Source: Winogradskyella pacifica (GTDB taxonomy: Bacteria; Bacteroidota; Bacteroidia; Flavobacteriales; Flavobacteriaceae). Taken from it: a stretch of DNA of 64,000 nucleotides. A model generated the notes under the pieces. The model searched no databases. It was not told the origin of the DNA and saw nothing but the letters and a program-made list of their open reading frames with translations. Positions within the stretch are counted from its first letter, which is position 1. Every line of letters begins with the position of its first letter. The stretch spans positions 124,001-188,000 of the forward strand of contig NZ_JABFDI010000001.1 in NCBI RefSeq assembly GCF_013403915.1, written 5' to 3'. The translations under genes were made by a program, and so were the position numbers. Of the stretch, positions 1-9,243 are shown in pieces.

Positions 1-170
1 ACATCGAAATTAAAAGTTATAAAGACAAACAAAACAACGAAAAAATCGAAAATGAAGACGAGAAGTTCGATTTAACATTTCATAACGATTATATCATGTT
101 TATAGACGAAGCGTCTTCTTCTGTAAAAGCCCTAAGAGAAAAATTAATAAACAACCAATTCAAAATTTAA
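1..170 (+). CDS. C-terminal end of an unrecognised protein (5' partial)
   Basis: An open frame (codons from position 3) runs in from the window edge and stops at TAA 168-170, giving about 55 C-terminal residues. They are very rich in Lys, Asn, Glu and Asp and end in ALREKLINNQFKI. No family could be recognised from this piece. It lies 11 bases before the RND adaptor gene on the same strand, so it may be co-transcribed with the efflux operon. Frame openness and spacing are what is seen; function is unknown. Confidence 0.55.
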   Translation, partial: IEIKSYKDKQNNEKIENEDEKFDLTFHNDYIMFIDEASSSVKALREKLINNQFKI

Positions 171-181
171 AGTAAAACGAA

Positions 182-1309
182 ATGAAAAAGACTAATTTAT
201 ATACTATCCTAGGATTATTCTTAGTTATTGTCAGTTGTGGCGATAAGCAAAATGCTACAGCAGCACCATCTCAAGCTCCACCAGCTCCTTTTCCGGTGAC
301 TCAAATACAAACGATGACAGTAACAGGACATACAGAATATCCTGCAACGATTGAAGGTATTGTAAATAGTGATGTAAGAGCTAAAACATCTGGTTATATT
401 GAAAAAGTATATGTTGATGAAGGTCAGAAAGTACGAAAAGGACAAACGTTATTTAGACTAGAAACTCAGTCTTTAAGTCAAGATGCTGGTGCAGCAAAAG
501 CTCGTGTTAATGTGGCACAAGTAGAAGTTGATAAATTAGTGCCTTTAGTAGAAAAGAACATTATAAGTGCTGTACAATTAGAAACAGCAAAAGCTAATTT
601 AGCTCAGGCCAAAGCTAATCTAAGTGGTGTTTCTGCAAATATTGGTTATGCAACAATTAAAAGTCCTATTGATGGCTATGTGGGTTCAATTAATTTTAGA
701 GAAGGAGCTTTAATTAGCCCAAGTGACGCACGTCCATTAACAACTGTAAGTGAGATTGATCAAGTATATGCTTTCTTTAGTTTTAACGAAGCACAATACA
801 TCAACCATTTACAAAGATCTGAAGGAAAGACGAAAGCAGAGCGTATTAAAAATTCTCCAGACTTGAGTTTGATTTTAGCCAACGGAAAAGAATATTCTGA
901 AAAAGGAAGAATTCAAACTAGCACAGGGCAAGTCAATCAAAATACAGGAACTATAAAAATAAGAGCCGCTTTTGATAATCCTAATGAAATTTTAACCAAT
1001 GGAAACAGTGGTAAAATAAAGTTTCCAATAGAATATAAAGACGCCATCGTAGTTCCTCAAACGGCAACATTTGAGCAACAAGGAAATATTATGATTTTTA
1101 AACTTGGTGCTGAGAATAAAATTGAGACTGCAATTATAAAAGTACAAGGTACTGTAGACAATCTATATGTTGTAGAATCTGGCTTAGATACCAATGATAA
1201 AATTGTAATAACTGGAGTTGGTAAATTAAGAAACGGTATGGTGATTTCTCCGCAAGACACACCTTTTGAAGAGGCTATTAAACAGATACCTACTTTATTT
1301 AAAAACTAA
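182..1309 (+). CDS. RND efflux periplasmic adaptor (AcrA/MexA family lipoprotein)
   Basis: Membrane-fusion protein linking the inner-membrane RND pump to the outer-membrane channel. The 375-residue product has a lipoprotein signal with lipobox VIVSC (Cys19), a lipoyl/barrel-sandwich half-motif around residues 58-90 (VRAKTSGYIEKVYVDEGQKV), an alpha-hairpin at about 100-150 rich in Ala/Val/Gln heptads, and the returning half SPIDGYVGSINFREGALI. Length is normal for the family. It is the first gene of a four-gene set: 22 bases to the pump, then the outer-membrane factor and a TetR regulator. Substrates cannot be read from sequence; export of drugs, bile-like compounds or toxic metabolites is the family norm. 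Confidence 0.93.
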   Translation: MKKTNLYTILGLFLVIVSCGDKQNATAAPSQAPPAPFPVTQIQTMTVTGHTEYPATIEGIVNSDVRAKTSGYIEKVYVDEGQKVRKGQTLFRLETQSLSQDAGAAKARVNVAQVEVDKLVPLVEKNIISAVQLETAKANLAQAKANLSGVSANIGYATIKSPIDGYVGSINFREGALISPSDARPLTTVSEIDQVYAFFSFNEAQYINHLQRSEGKTKAERIKNSPDLSLILANGKEYSEKGRIQTSTGQVNQNTGTIKIRAAFDNPNEILTNGNSGKIKFPIEYKDAIVVPQTATFEQQGNIMIFKLGAENKIETAIIKVQGTVDNLYVVESGLDTNDKIVITGVGKLRNGMVISPQDTPFEEAIKQIPTLFKN

Positions 1310-1331
1310 TTAACCTAGAAACATAGTAATC

Positions 1332-4300
1332 ATGTTAAAAACATTTATTGAAAGACCTGTGCTTTCAACAGTAATCTCTATTATTATAGTGTTACTTGGA
1401 GTTATTAGTATTTCAAGTTTACCTATAGAAGAGTATCCAGATATTGCACCGCCAACCATTAAAGTTACGGCGAATTATACAGGTGCAAATGCAGAAACCG
1501 TTTTAGAAAGTGTTATTATTCCTATTGAAGAACAAATCAATGGAGTAGAAGGTATGACGTATATTACCTCTACAGCATCTAACACAGGAGCGGCGGAAAT
1601 TACAGTGTATTTCGATCAAACCATCGATGCAGATATTGCAGCTGTAAACGTTCAAAACCGTGTGGCTAGAGCAAACCCATTATTGCCTCAAGAGGTGATT
1701 CAAACAGGTGTAACCACTCAGAAACAAGAAACAAGTGCATTAATGTTCATTTCTATGTATTCTGAAAGTGAGGATTATGATGCTACATTTATTCAAAACT
1801 ACTTAAAAATTAATGTTATCCCAGCAATGCAACGTATTAGTGGTGTTGGTGATGTTAGTGTCTTTTCACAACAAGATTACGCCATGCGTATTTGGTTAAA
1901 TCCTGAAAAATTAGCCTCATATGGTTTAATACCTTCTGATATTTCTGCCGCTTTAGCTGAACAAAATTTAGAAGCAGCTGCAGGTTCTTTAGGACAGAAT
2001 AATGGGGAATCATTTTCGTACACATTAACGTATAGCGGTCGTTTTAAAGACGAAAGTCAATACAGTGATATTGTTATAAAAGCCTTAGGAAATGGTGAAT
2101 TTTTAAGATTGAAAGATGTTGCAACTATTGAATTAGATGCACAATCCTATTCTTCTAACGCAATGAGTTTAGGAAATCCTGCAGTATTTATGGGGATTTT
2201 TCAAACTAAAGGTTCTAACGCCCAAGAGATTATTGAAAATATTAAAACCACACTAGAAACGGTAAAAGCGGATCTACCAAAAGGTTTAGATATTTTTGTA
2301 CCATACGATACCAGTTTATTTTTAAATGCCTCTATAGACAAAGTAGTAACCACGTTATTAGAAGCCTTTTTATTAGTATTCTTAGTTGTTTTCATCTTCT
2401 TACAAGATTTTAGATCAACTTTAATTCCTGCAATTGCAGTACCCGTTTCTATTATTGGTACCTTCTTTTTCTTGAATGTATTTGGGTATTCCATTAACTT
2501 ATTAACGCTATTCGCATTAGTACTCGCCATTGGTATTGTGGTAGATGATGCCATTGTTGTTGTAGAAGCCGTCCATGCGAAAATGGATGAAGGAGAACAC
2601 AATCCTAAAAAAGCAACGTTAACAGCGATGAACGAAATTTCTGGAGCGATTATCTCAATTACGTTGGTAATGGCAGCCGTATTTATTCCTGTAACATTTG
2701 TAACCGGTCCAACTGGTGTGTTTTATGAGCAATTTGGTGTCACCTTAATTATTGCAATTCTTATTTCGGCAGTAAACGCCTTAACTTTAAGTCCGGCATT
2801 ATGTGCCTTATTATTAAAAGGACATAAAGAAGATGAAGAATTAAAAGGCAAAGGTCCTTTAAAACGTTTTTATACCTTATTTAATCGTGGGTTTAATGCT
2901 ACTGTAGAGCGCTACGGAAGATCACTTCACTTTTTATATAGAAGAAAAATTGTTTCAGTACTACTTTTAGTTATTGCAGGTGTCGGAATTTATTGGGCAT
3001 CTAACACCACACCTACAGGATTTGTACCAAATGAAGATAGAGGAATTATTTTCGCGAATATTGAATTACCTCCTGGAGCATCATTAGATAGAACAGATGC
3101 CGTATCGAGACAATTATATGAAAAAATTGAAGGTATAGAAGGTATCGTAGGTGTTAACTTTATTAAAGGTCGAAGTTTAATTAGTGGTGCTGGTAGTAAC
3201 TTTGGTTTCGGAATTATAAAATTAGAAGATTGGGGAGAGCGTAAAGACGACGCACTTTCTGCACAAGCGATTACCGGAAAATTATTTGGTATTGCAGCAT
3301 CAATTCCTGAAGCTAATATTATTTTCTTCTCACCGCCAAGTATTCGTGGTTTTGGTAATTCGGCTGGTTTTGAAATTAACTTATTAGATAAGTTTGGTGG
3401 CGAATTTGCAGATTTAGATAAAGCAAAGAATGATTTTACGATGGCTTTAATGCAACATCCTGAAATTAAATATGCGACGTCTTCATTCAACACTAACTAT
3501 CCACAGTATGAAATGGAGGTTAACGTTCCTTTGGCTAAAGAAAAAGGAGTTTCGATAACGAGTATATTTTCAACTTTACAAGGGTATATCGGTGGAATTT
3601 ATGCTTCAGATTTCTCTAAATTCGGAAAACAATTTAGAGTGTATATTCAAGCATTACCAGAAGATAGAGCAGATGAAAGTGCTTTAAATAGTATGTATGT
3701 TAGAACTGATTCTGGTGAAATGACACCAATTACACAGTTTGTAAACTTAAAGCGTGTGTATGGTCCACAATCGGTAACGCGTTTTAATTTATTCAACTCA
3801 ACAACTATTACAGGTGCTACCAACGATGGCTTTAGTACAGGTGATGCAATTAAAATAATTGAAGACGAAGTTGCTAAACTACCGAGTAATTACACAGTTT
3901 CTTATTCTGGTTTAACACGAGAAGAGGTGAATGCTGGTAACCAAACGACCTTTATATTTATACTAAGTATTCTGTTTGTGTATTTCTTATTAAGTGCACA
4001 ATATGAGAGTTACTTGTTACCATTTGCAGTGGTATTATCATTACCGTTTGGTGTATTTGGAGCGTATATAAGCACGAAGTTCTTAGGCTTAGAAAACAAC
4101 ATTTATTTCCAAATTGCATTAATCATGCTTATTGGTCTATTAGCTAAAAACGCCATACTTATTGTGGAGTTTGCGCTGCAACGACGAAAGAATGGTGAGT
4201 CGATTGTAGATGCAGCAATCCATGGAGCAAAAGCACGTTTACGTCCAATTTTAATGACATCTTTCGCCTTTATTTTAGGATTGATGCCATTAGTATTAGC

Positions 4301-4469
4301 AAGTGGAGTTGGAGCCGAAGGTAACAACTCAATAGGAACAGGTGCAGCAGGTGGTATGCTTATTGGAACTATTATGGGAGTCTTTGTAATTCCTATATTA
4401 TTTATATTATTTCAGTGGTTACAAGAAAAAGTTTCAAGTAAACCAGTAACACAAACTATTGAAGATTAA
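1332..4469 (+). CDS. RND multidrug efflux permease (AcrB/HAE1 family)
   Basis: Proton-driven trimeric inner-membrane pump of 1045 residues, full length for HAE1 transporters. Seen: N-terminal first membrane helix after FIERPVLSTVIS, the porter-domain opening PTIKVTANYTGANAETV, and the TM4 motif GIVVDDAIVVVEAV with the paired Asp residues of proton relay. A second large periplasmic loop follows, then a second helix bundle beginning near FIFILSILFVYFLLSAQYES with LLAKNAILIVEFA. Both repeats are intact. It sits 22 bases after the adaptor and 5 bases before the outer-membrane factor, so the three form one tripartite machine. Confidence in family is very high; the transported substrate is unknown. 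Confidence 0.97.
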   Translation: MLKTFIERPVLSTVISIIIVLLGVISISSLPIEEYPDIAPPTIKVTANYTGANAETVLESVIIPIEEQINGVEGMTYITSTASNTGAAEITVYFDQTIDADIAAVNVQNRVARANPLLPQEVIQTGVTTQKQETSALMFISMYSESEDYDATFIQNYLKINVIPAMQRISGVGDVSVFSQQDYAMRIWLNPEKLASYGLIPSDISAALAEQNLEAAAGSLGQNNGESFSYTLTYSGRFKDESQYSDIVIKALGNGEFLRLKDVATIELDAQSYSSNAMSLGNPAVFMGIFQTKGSNAQEIIENIKTTLETVKADLPKGLDIFVPYDTSLFLNASIDKVVTTLLEAFLLVFLVVFIFLQDFRSTLIPAIAVPVSIIGTFFFLNVFGYSINLLTLFALVLAIGIVVDDAIVVVEAVHAKMDEGEHNPKKATLTAMNEISGAIISITLVMAAVFIPVTFVTGPTGVFYEQFGVTLIIAILISAVNALTLSPALCALLLKGHKEDEELKGKGPLKRFYTLFNRGFNATVERYGRSLHFLYRRKIVSVLLLVIAGVGIYWASNTTPTGFVPNEDRGIIFANIELPPGASLDRTDAVSRQLYEKIEGIEGIVGVNFIKGRSLISGAGSNFGFGIIKLEDWGERKDDALSAQAITGKLFGIAASIPEANIIFFSPPSIRGFGNSAGFEINLLDKFGGEFADLDKAKNDFTMALMQHPEIKYATSSFNTNYPQYEMEVNVPLAKEKGVSITSIFSTLQGYIGGIYASDFSKFGKQFRVYIQALPEDRADESALNSMYVRTDSGEMTPITQFVNLKRVYGPQSVTRFNLFNSTTITGATNDGFSTGDAIKIIEDEVAKLPSNYTVSYSGLTREEVNAGNQTTFIFILSILFVYFLLSAQYESYLLPFAVVLSLPFGVFGAYISTKFLGLENNIYFQIALIMLIGLLAKNAILIVEFALQRRKNGESIVDAAIHGAKARLRPILMTSFAFILGLMPLVLASGVGAEGNNSIGTGAAGGMLIGTIMGVFVIPILFILFQWLQEKVSSKPVTQTIED

Positions 4470-4474
4470 AAACT

Positions 4475-5896
4475 ATGACATCGATTATAAAACATAGAAA
4501 TTTTAGTAAAGGCTCATTATTGCTAATTGTTGCGATTACATTACAAAGTTGTTTTGTGGCGCAAGATTATGTAAGACCTGAATTAGAATCGGAAACTGAA
4601 ACCTTATACAGAACAGATAATCTGCCAACAGATAGTATATCTATGGCAGATGTATCTTGGAAAACATTATTTACAGATCAATACCTTCAACAATATATTG
4701 AAGAAGGTCTACAAAATAATATGGACGTTCGTATAGCGATTCAGCAAATGGTAGCAGCAGAAGCTTATGCTAAGCAAGGTAAAGCGGGTTATTTACCATC
4801 TGTAAATGTGGGTACCAACTGGACGCATCAAGAATTATCTAAGAACACCCAATTTGGTGCATTCTTAAGTGATACGTCTACAGATCAATTCGATATTACA
4901 GCAAACTTATCTTGGGAAGCTGATATATGGGGAAAAATCCGAAGCAATAAAAGAGCAACACAAGCTGGTTATTTACAAAGCGTAGCAGGACATCAAGCTG
5001 TAAAAACACAGCTGATTTCTAGCATTGCAAACACCTATTATAGTTTAATAGCCTTAGATGCTCAGTTAGAAGTGACTAAGCAAACCATTGCAACAAGAGA
5101 AAGCGGTGTAGAAACTATTAAAGCGCTAAAAGATGCAGGTCAGGTGACACAAGTGGCAGTAGATCAAAATATCGCGCAATACAATAATGCAAAAGCATTA
5201 CAAGTAGATATTGAAACTGCTATTTTTAAAACAGAGAATACATTAAGTATTTTATTGGGTAAATCTGGGCAAGATTTTGAACGCAACAGTTTAGATATTC
5301 AAAAAATTGAGCAAGACATAAAACTAGGTGTACCAGCAACTTTATTGAGCAATAGACCAGATGTTATGGCGGCTGAGTATAGCTTAATTCAATCTTTTGA
5401 ATTGACTAATGTAGCGAATAGCAACTTGTATCCATCTTTAACCTTAACGGCAGCTGGCGGATTACAAAGTTTAGAGTTAGACGATTTATTTAGCGCCAAT
5501 TCATTATTTGCTAATATTGTGGGTGGATTAACACAACCGCTTTTAAATCAGCGTAAGCTTAAAACTCAAAAAGAAGTGGCTATTGCACAACAAGAGCAAG
5601 CCTTACTTCAGTTTAAAAAGACCTTGTTAGTTGCAGGAAGTGAAGTGTCTAATGCCTTATTTTCTTATGAATCTGAAACTAAAAAATTCGAGTTTAGAAA
5701 GAACGAAGTTGAAGCCTTACGTACAGCCGAAGCTAATTCAGAAGAATTACTTAAAAATGGTTATGCTAACTATTTAGATCTTTTAACAGCAAGACAAAGT
5801 GCCTTAAGCGCAGAGCTTAATATTATAGATAGTCAATTGCAACAATTAGTATCTATAGTAGATTTATACGAAGCGCTTGGTGGTGGTTGGAGATAA
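4475..5896 (+). CDS. RND outer-membrane factor (OprM/NodT-type TolC lipoprotein)
   Basis: Outer-membrane exit duct of the preceding pump, 473 residues. The N-terminus has a lipobox ending LQSC (Cys26), followed by the NodT/OprM-style start YVRPELE. Two OEP repeats are visible: helical stretches QMVAAEAYAKQGKAGYLPSV and, in the second half, the hallmark LLSNRPDVMAAEYSL followed by NSNLYPSLTLTAAGG. The C-terminus ends in VDLYEALGGGW, typical of the NodT family. It starts 5 bases after the pump stop, which implies translational coupling. Acylation of the N-terminus is inferred from the lipobox. Confidence 0.95.
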   Translation: MTSIIKHRNFSKGSLLLIVAITLQSCFVAQDYVRPELESETETLYRTDNLPTDSISMADVSWKTLFTDQYLQQYIEEGLQNNMDVRIAIQQMVAAEAYAKQGKAGYLPSVNVGTNWTHQELSKNTQFGAFLSDTSTDQFDITANLSWEADIWGKIRSNKRATQAGYLQSVAGHQAVKTQLISSIANTYYSLIALDAQLEVTKQTIATRESGVETIKALKDAGQVTQVAVDQNIAQYNNAKALQVDIETAIFKTENTLSILLGKSGQDFERNSLDIQKIEQDIKLGVPATLLSNRPDVMAAEYSLIQSFELTNVANSNLYPSLTLTAAGGLQSLELDDLFSANSLFANIVGGLTQPLLNQRKLKTQKEVAIAQQEQALLQFKKTLLVAGSEVSNALFSYESETKKFEFRKNEVEALRTAEANSEELLKNGYANYLDLLTARQSALSAELNIIDSQLQQLVSIVDLYEALGGGWR

Positions 5897-5907
5897 AATA
5901 GTGTAAT

Positions 5908-6501
5908 ATGATTACTAAAGCAGAATTGTTAGAACGCTCTATTGCAAAGTTTACTCAATTTGGGAGTAAGCATGTCACTTTAGACCAATTAGCAAATGAA
6001 CTTGGTATTTCTAAAAAGACTATTTATACCTTTTTTGACAATAAAGAAGACTTAATCACTTCTGGTGTTGAGAGTTTATTTAATGCATATAGAGAAAATA
6101 TAAATGAGATTATTGCGAATCATGGTAATGATCCTGTTTTGAGTGTTATATTAATTTACAAAAGAGGGTTTGAGTATTTAAGATACTTTAAACCCTCTTT
6201 TCTTTTTGGTTTAGAAAAGTACTACCCTAAAGCGAATCGTTTATTTGACGCTTTTGTTGAAGAATTAGCAAATACCATAGTCTATGACTTACTGAAGCAG
6301 GCGCAAGATAAAGGCAACATCAAAAAAGAGGTGCATATAGAATTAGTCGTTAAAATTTATTTTTTCAGAATCGACAACCTCGTATTTAAAGACAATAATT
6401 TATTTGAAACCTATCAAAAAAAAGATTTATTTAAACATATGGTCATTTATAACTTAAAAGGAATAATAAGTGACCATTATTCTAATTCGTATTTTGATTA
6501 A
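5908..6501 (+). CDS. TetR/AcrR-family transcriptional regulator
   Basis: 197-residue one-component regulator. The N-terminal helix-turn-helix is clear (VTLDQLANELGISKKTIYTF, about residues 24-43) followed by FDNKEDLI; the C-terminal ligand-binding part is divergent, as is usual. It is the last gene of the efflux set, 11 bases after the outer-membrane factor, so an autoregulatory repressor of the operon is the likely role. Location at the operon end rather than divergent from it is common in flavobacteria. No operator could be assigned because the operon promoter lies outside or near the window edge. Confidence 0.92.
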   Translation: MITKAELLERSIAKFTQFGSKHVTLDQLANELGISKKTIYTFFDNKEDLITSGVESLFNAYRENINEIIANHGNDPVLSVILIYKRGFEYLRYFKPSFLFGLEKYYPKANRLFDAFVEELANTIVYDLLKQAQDKGNIKKEVHIELVVKIYFFRIDNLVFKDNNLFETYQKKDLFKHMVIYNLKGIISDHYSNSYFD

Positions 6502-6592
6502 ATCTTATCAATTAGTTTAAATTTACGCAAAAAAGATTTAAATAAAACAGAAGTATATCATTAACACTAAACCCTAATAATTGTGTTTACTT

Positions 6593-7597
6593 ATGACAAA
6601 GAAATCCATAGCATATTCCATATTAGACCTTGCATTAGTTTCCGAAGGTTTAACACTAAAACAAACCTTTAACAACACCCTAAAATTAGCGCAACATGCT
6701 GAAAATTCAGGATTCACGCGCTATTGGTTAGCAGAGCATCATAATGCAGCTAATATTGGAAGTAGTGCAACGTCGGTATTAATTGGTTATGTTGCAGAAG
6801 GTACAAATACGCTACGTGTTGGTTCTGGTGGTATTATGTTACCCAACCATTCTCCTTTAATTATAGCAGAACAATTTGGCACTTTAGGTGCCTTATACCC
6901 TAATCGTATTGACTTAGGCTTAGGTAGAGCTCCAGGTACAGATCCTGAAACAGCAAAAGCCATACGATCAGATTTTATGCAAGCGGCTCAGTCATTTCCA
7001 GAGGAAGTAGAAAAAATACAAACTTATTTTTCTATAGAAAATGAAGACGCAAAAGTACGTGCAACAGTCGCTGAAGGCGTCGATGTGCCAATTTTTATTC
7101 TCGGTTCTAGTACAGATAGTGCGCATTTGGCAGCAAAAAAAGGCTTGCCTTATGCTTTTGCGAGTCATTTTGCGACCACGCATTTATGGGATGCCATTAA
7201 TATTTATCGAGAAAAGTTTCAACCTTCCGAAACTTTAGAACAACCTTATATAATAGCTGGCGTTAATATTATTGTCGCTGATACCGATGAAGAAGCCGAA
7301 CGCTTAGCAACCTCATTAATTAGAATGATAGTTGGCATATTTACAGGCAGACGCGCTAATGTGCAACCACCAACAGCTATGACAGAAGATTTACGAGATA
7401 TTATGAGAAATCCTCAGGTGCATCAAATGTTGAAATATTCGTTTATTGGAAGTAAAGCTACAGTTAAAGCTCAGGTTAAAGAGTTCTTAGAGCAATCTAA
7501 AGTTGATGAGCTTATTGCTGCCACTCATATTTTTGATATAAATGATAAGATAAGATCTTCAGAATTGTTCGCTGAAATAATGCAAGAATTGAATTAA
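6593..7597 (+). CDS. LLM-class flavin-dependent oxidoreductase (luciferase-like)
   Basis: Predicted cytoplasmic FMN-dependent monooxygenase, 334 residues from the ATG at 6593; a TTG four codons upstream is less likely. Family hallmarks: opening SILDLALVSEG, FTRYWLAEHHNAANIGSSAT, LRVGSGGIMLPNHSPL, and RIDLGLGRAPGTDPET, all matching the MsnO8-like branch of bacterial luciferase-like proteins. The C-terminal helix carries the usual ELIAATHIFD. It stands alone after the efflux operon and is followed by an intrinsic terminator. The real substrate of this branch is generally not known; FMN use is inferred from the family. Confidence 0.92.
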   Translation: MTKKSIAYSILDLALVSEGLTLKQTFNNTLKLAQHAENSGFTRYWLAEHHNAANIGSSATSVLIGYVAEGTNTLRVGSGGIMLPNHSPLIIAEQFGTLGALYPNRIDLGLGRAPGTDPETAKAIRSDFMQAAQSFPEEVEKIQTYFSIENEDAKVRATVAEGVDVPIFILGSSTDSAHLAAKKGLPYAFASHFATTHLWDAINIYREKFQPSETLEQPYIIAGVNIIVADTDEEAERLATSLIRMIVGIFTGRRANVQPPTAMTEDLRDIMRNPQVHQMLKYSFIGSKATVKAQVKEFLEQSKVDELIAATHIFDINDKIRSSELFAEIMQELN

Positions 7598-7693
7598 GTT
7601 TTTGCGCACCTATAGCTGATACTTACGCGTTATAAAAACGATTTAAAATAGTCGATTATTTTGAATATAAAGTAACCGATTTTTAATAAAACG

Positions 7694-7720
7694 AAACCTG
7701 CTCTTTAGCAGGTTTTTTTT
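7694..7720 (+). terminator. Rho-independent terminator after the LLM oxidoreductase
   Basis: Perfect 8-bp stem AAACCTGC/GCAGGTTT (7694-7701 and 7708-7715) with a 6-base loop and a run of eight T (7713-7720). It lies about 100 bases after the oxidoreductase stop. Confidence 0.9.
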
Positions 7721-7903
7721 ATTGTCACAACACAACAGTTAAGTGCCATCAATTTATCCACGATCAACTAATACTAAACTCCAAAAAAATCTCATCGATA
7801 AAATACCACAATTCATATAGTGAATTAGCGCAAACGTCTATCGCTTTATATTAAGATTGGATATCGTTTCATATTTGTAGTGTAAAATTAAATACACGTA
7901 AAA
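7721..7903. other. Spacer before the ABC efflux operon
   Basis: This stretch completes the 306-base gap 7598-7903. Apart from the terminator it holds no open frame of note. A possible -7 box CATATTTG (one mismatch to TAnnTTTG) ends at 7878, 25 bases before the TolC-like start, with TTG at 7857-7859; this is the probable operon promoter, but it is weak by consensus. Confidence 0.4.
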
Positions 7904-9232
7904 ATGAAACATCTTTTTATCATCATAACACTGCTAGTAACTCAGCTTATCTTTTCGCAAGAGACTAATTCTGAAACCTCAAAACTTTGGACTTTAGAAG
8001 CGTGTCTTCAATATGCCTTAGAAAACAATATTACTATAAAGGATGCGGCTTTAAATTACGAGCAAGCGGCTGTAGATTACAGCAAAGCGAAATCATCTAG
8101 ACTTCCAAACCTATACGGTACAGCATCTGAAACATTTTCTAACGGAAACTCTATTGACCCGATTACAAGCGATTATGTTACGGATCAAATCTATAGTACA
8201 AATGCGAGTCTTAATAGTTCTATGACCTTGTTTCAGGGCAACCAGATTAATAACCAAATTGCTCAAAATGAATTATTATTAAATCAAAGTGTGTTTCTAG
8301 AAGAAGAAACAAAGAACAACATTATTCTAAGCATCTTAGAAAATTATTTACAAATTCTATATGCTAAAGAAGCTGTTACTATCGCCGAAAACAATGTTGC
8401 AGCATCAGAAAAGGAAGTTGAGCGTGCCAAAGCAAGATTAGATGCTGGCACTATTGCGTTAAGCGATTACACCGAAGCACAGAGTCAAACGGCAACAAAC
8501 AAATATGCTGTCATCACGGCTAAAAACAACTATCAACAATACATTATAGCCTTAAAACAATTATTAGAGTTAGACCCAACTCAAGATATAGAGATTGAAA
8601 CTTTAAATACCGATACAGATTACATTATGCTAGAGCTAGATAAAGTGGCAATATATACTAAAGCACTTGGTATTCTGCCTGAAGTTAGCGCGAGTAAAAT
8701 TGGAGTAGAGGTAAGCGAAAAAGGTTTAGACATTGCTAAAGGAGCGTATTTACCAACCTTATCTCTAGTGAGTAGTTTGGGATCTGGATTTACAAGTGTT
8801 AATGATAATAACTTCTCAGATCAGTTTAATGTCAACTTTAATCAACGTGTCGGACTGTCTTTAAACATTCCCATCTTTAACAGAAACCAAACAAAAGCAG
8901 CGGTACAATCGGCACAAATTAATATTGAAAAAGCACAGATCAATCAACAACTGACCGAAAAGACGGTGTATAAAAAAGTGGAGACCGCGTATCAAAATGC
9001 AGTGTCAGCACAAGAGCAACTGGTCGCAGCAGAAGCATCGCAAACAGCAGCTGAACAATCTTATAATCTAGCGCAGAAAAAATATGAATTAGGAGGCTTA
9101 AGCACTACCGATTTAGTAATTAGTCAAAACACCTATACTAATGCACAACAAAATTATTTACAAGCGAAATACTTAAGCATTTTATACCATCAATTATTAC
9201 AATTTTATCAAGGAAACTCTATTAAACTTTAA
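7904..9232 (+). CDS. TolC-family outer-membrane efflux protein
   Basis: 442-residue outer-membrane duct, first gene of a MacAB-like operon. A Sec signal peptide (MKHLFIIITLLVTQLIFSQ) replaces the lipobox seen in the RND homologue upstream. Two OEP repeats are visible: WTLEACLQYALENNITIKDA near the start, then a long coiled-coil part (AAEQSYNLAQKKYELGGLST). The ending LLQFYQGNSIKL is typical of flavobacterial TolC proteins. The next gene starts 11 bases downstream. It probably forms the outer channel for the MacA- and MacB-like proteins that follow. Confidence 0.94.
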   Translation: MKHLFIIITLLVTQLIFSQETNSETSKLWTLEACLQYALENNITIKDAALNYEQAAVDYSKAKSSRLPNLYGTASETFSNGNSIDPITSDYVTDQIYSTNASLNSSMTLFQGNQINNQIAQNELLLNQSVFLEEETKNNIILSILENYLQILYAKEAVTIAENNVAASEKEVERAKARLDAGTIALSDYTEAQSQTATNKYAVITAKNNYQQYIIALKQLLELDPTQDIEIETLNTDTDYIMLELDKVAIYTKALGILPEVSASKIGVEVSEKGLDIAKGAYLPTLSLVSSLGSGFTSVNDNNFSDQFNVNFNQRVGLSLNIPIFNRNQTKAAVQSAQINIEKAQINQQLTEKTVYKKVETAYQNAVSAQEQLVAAEASQTAAEQSYNLAQKKYELGGLSTTDLVISQNTYTNAQQNYLQAKYLSILYHQLLQFYQGNSIKL

Positions 9233-9243
9233 TTCAAACAATC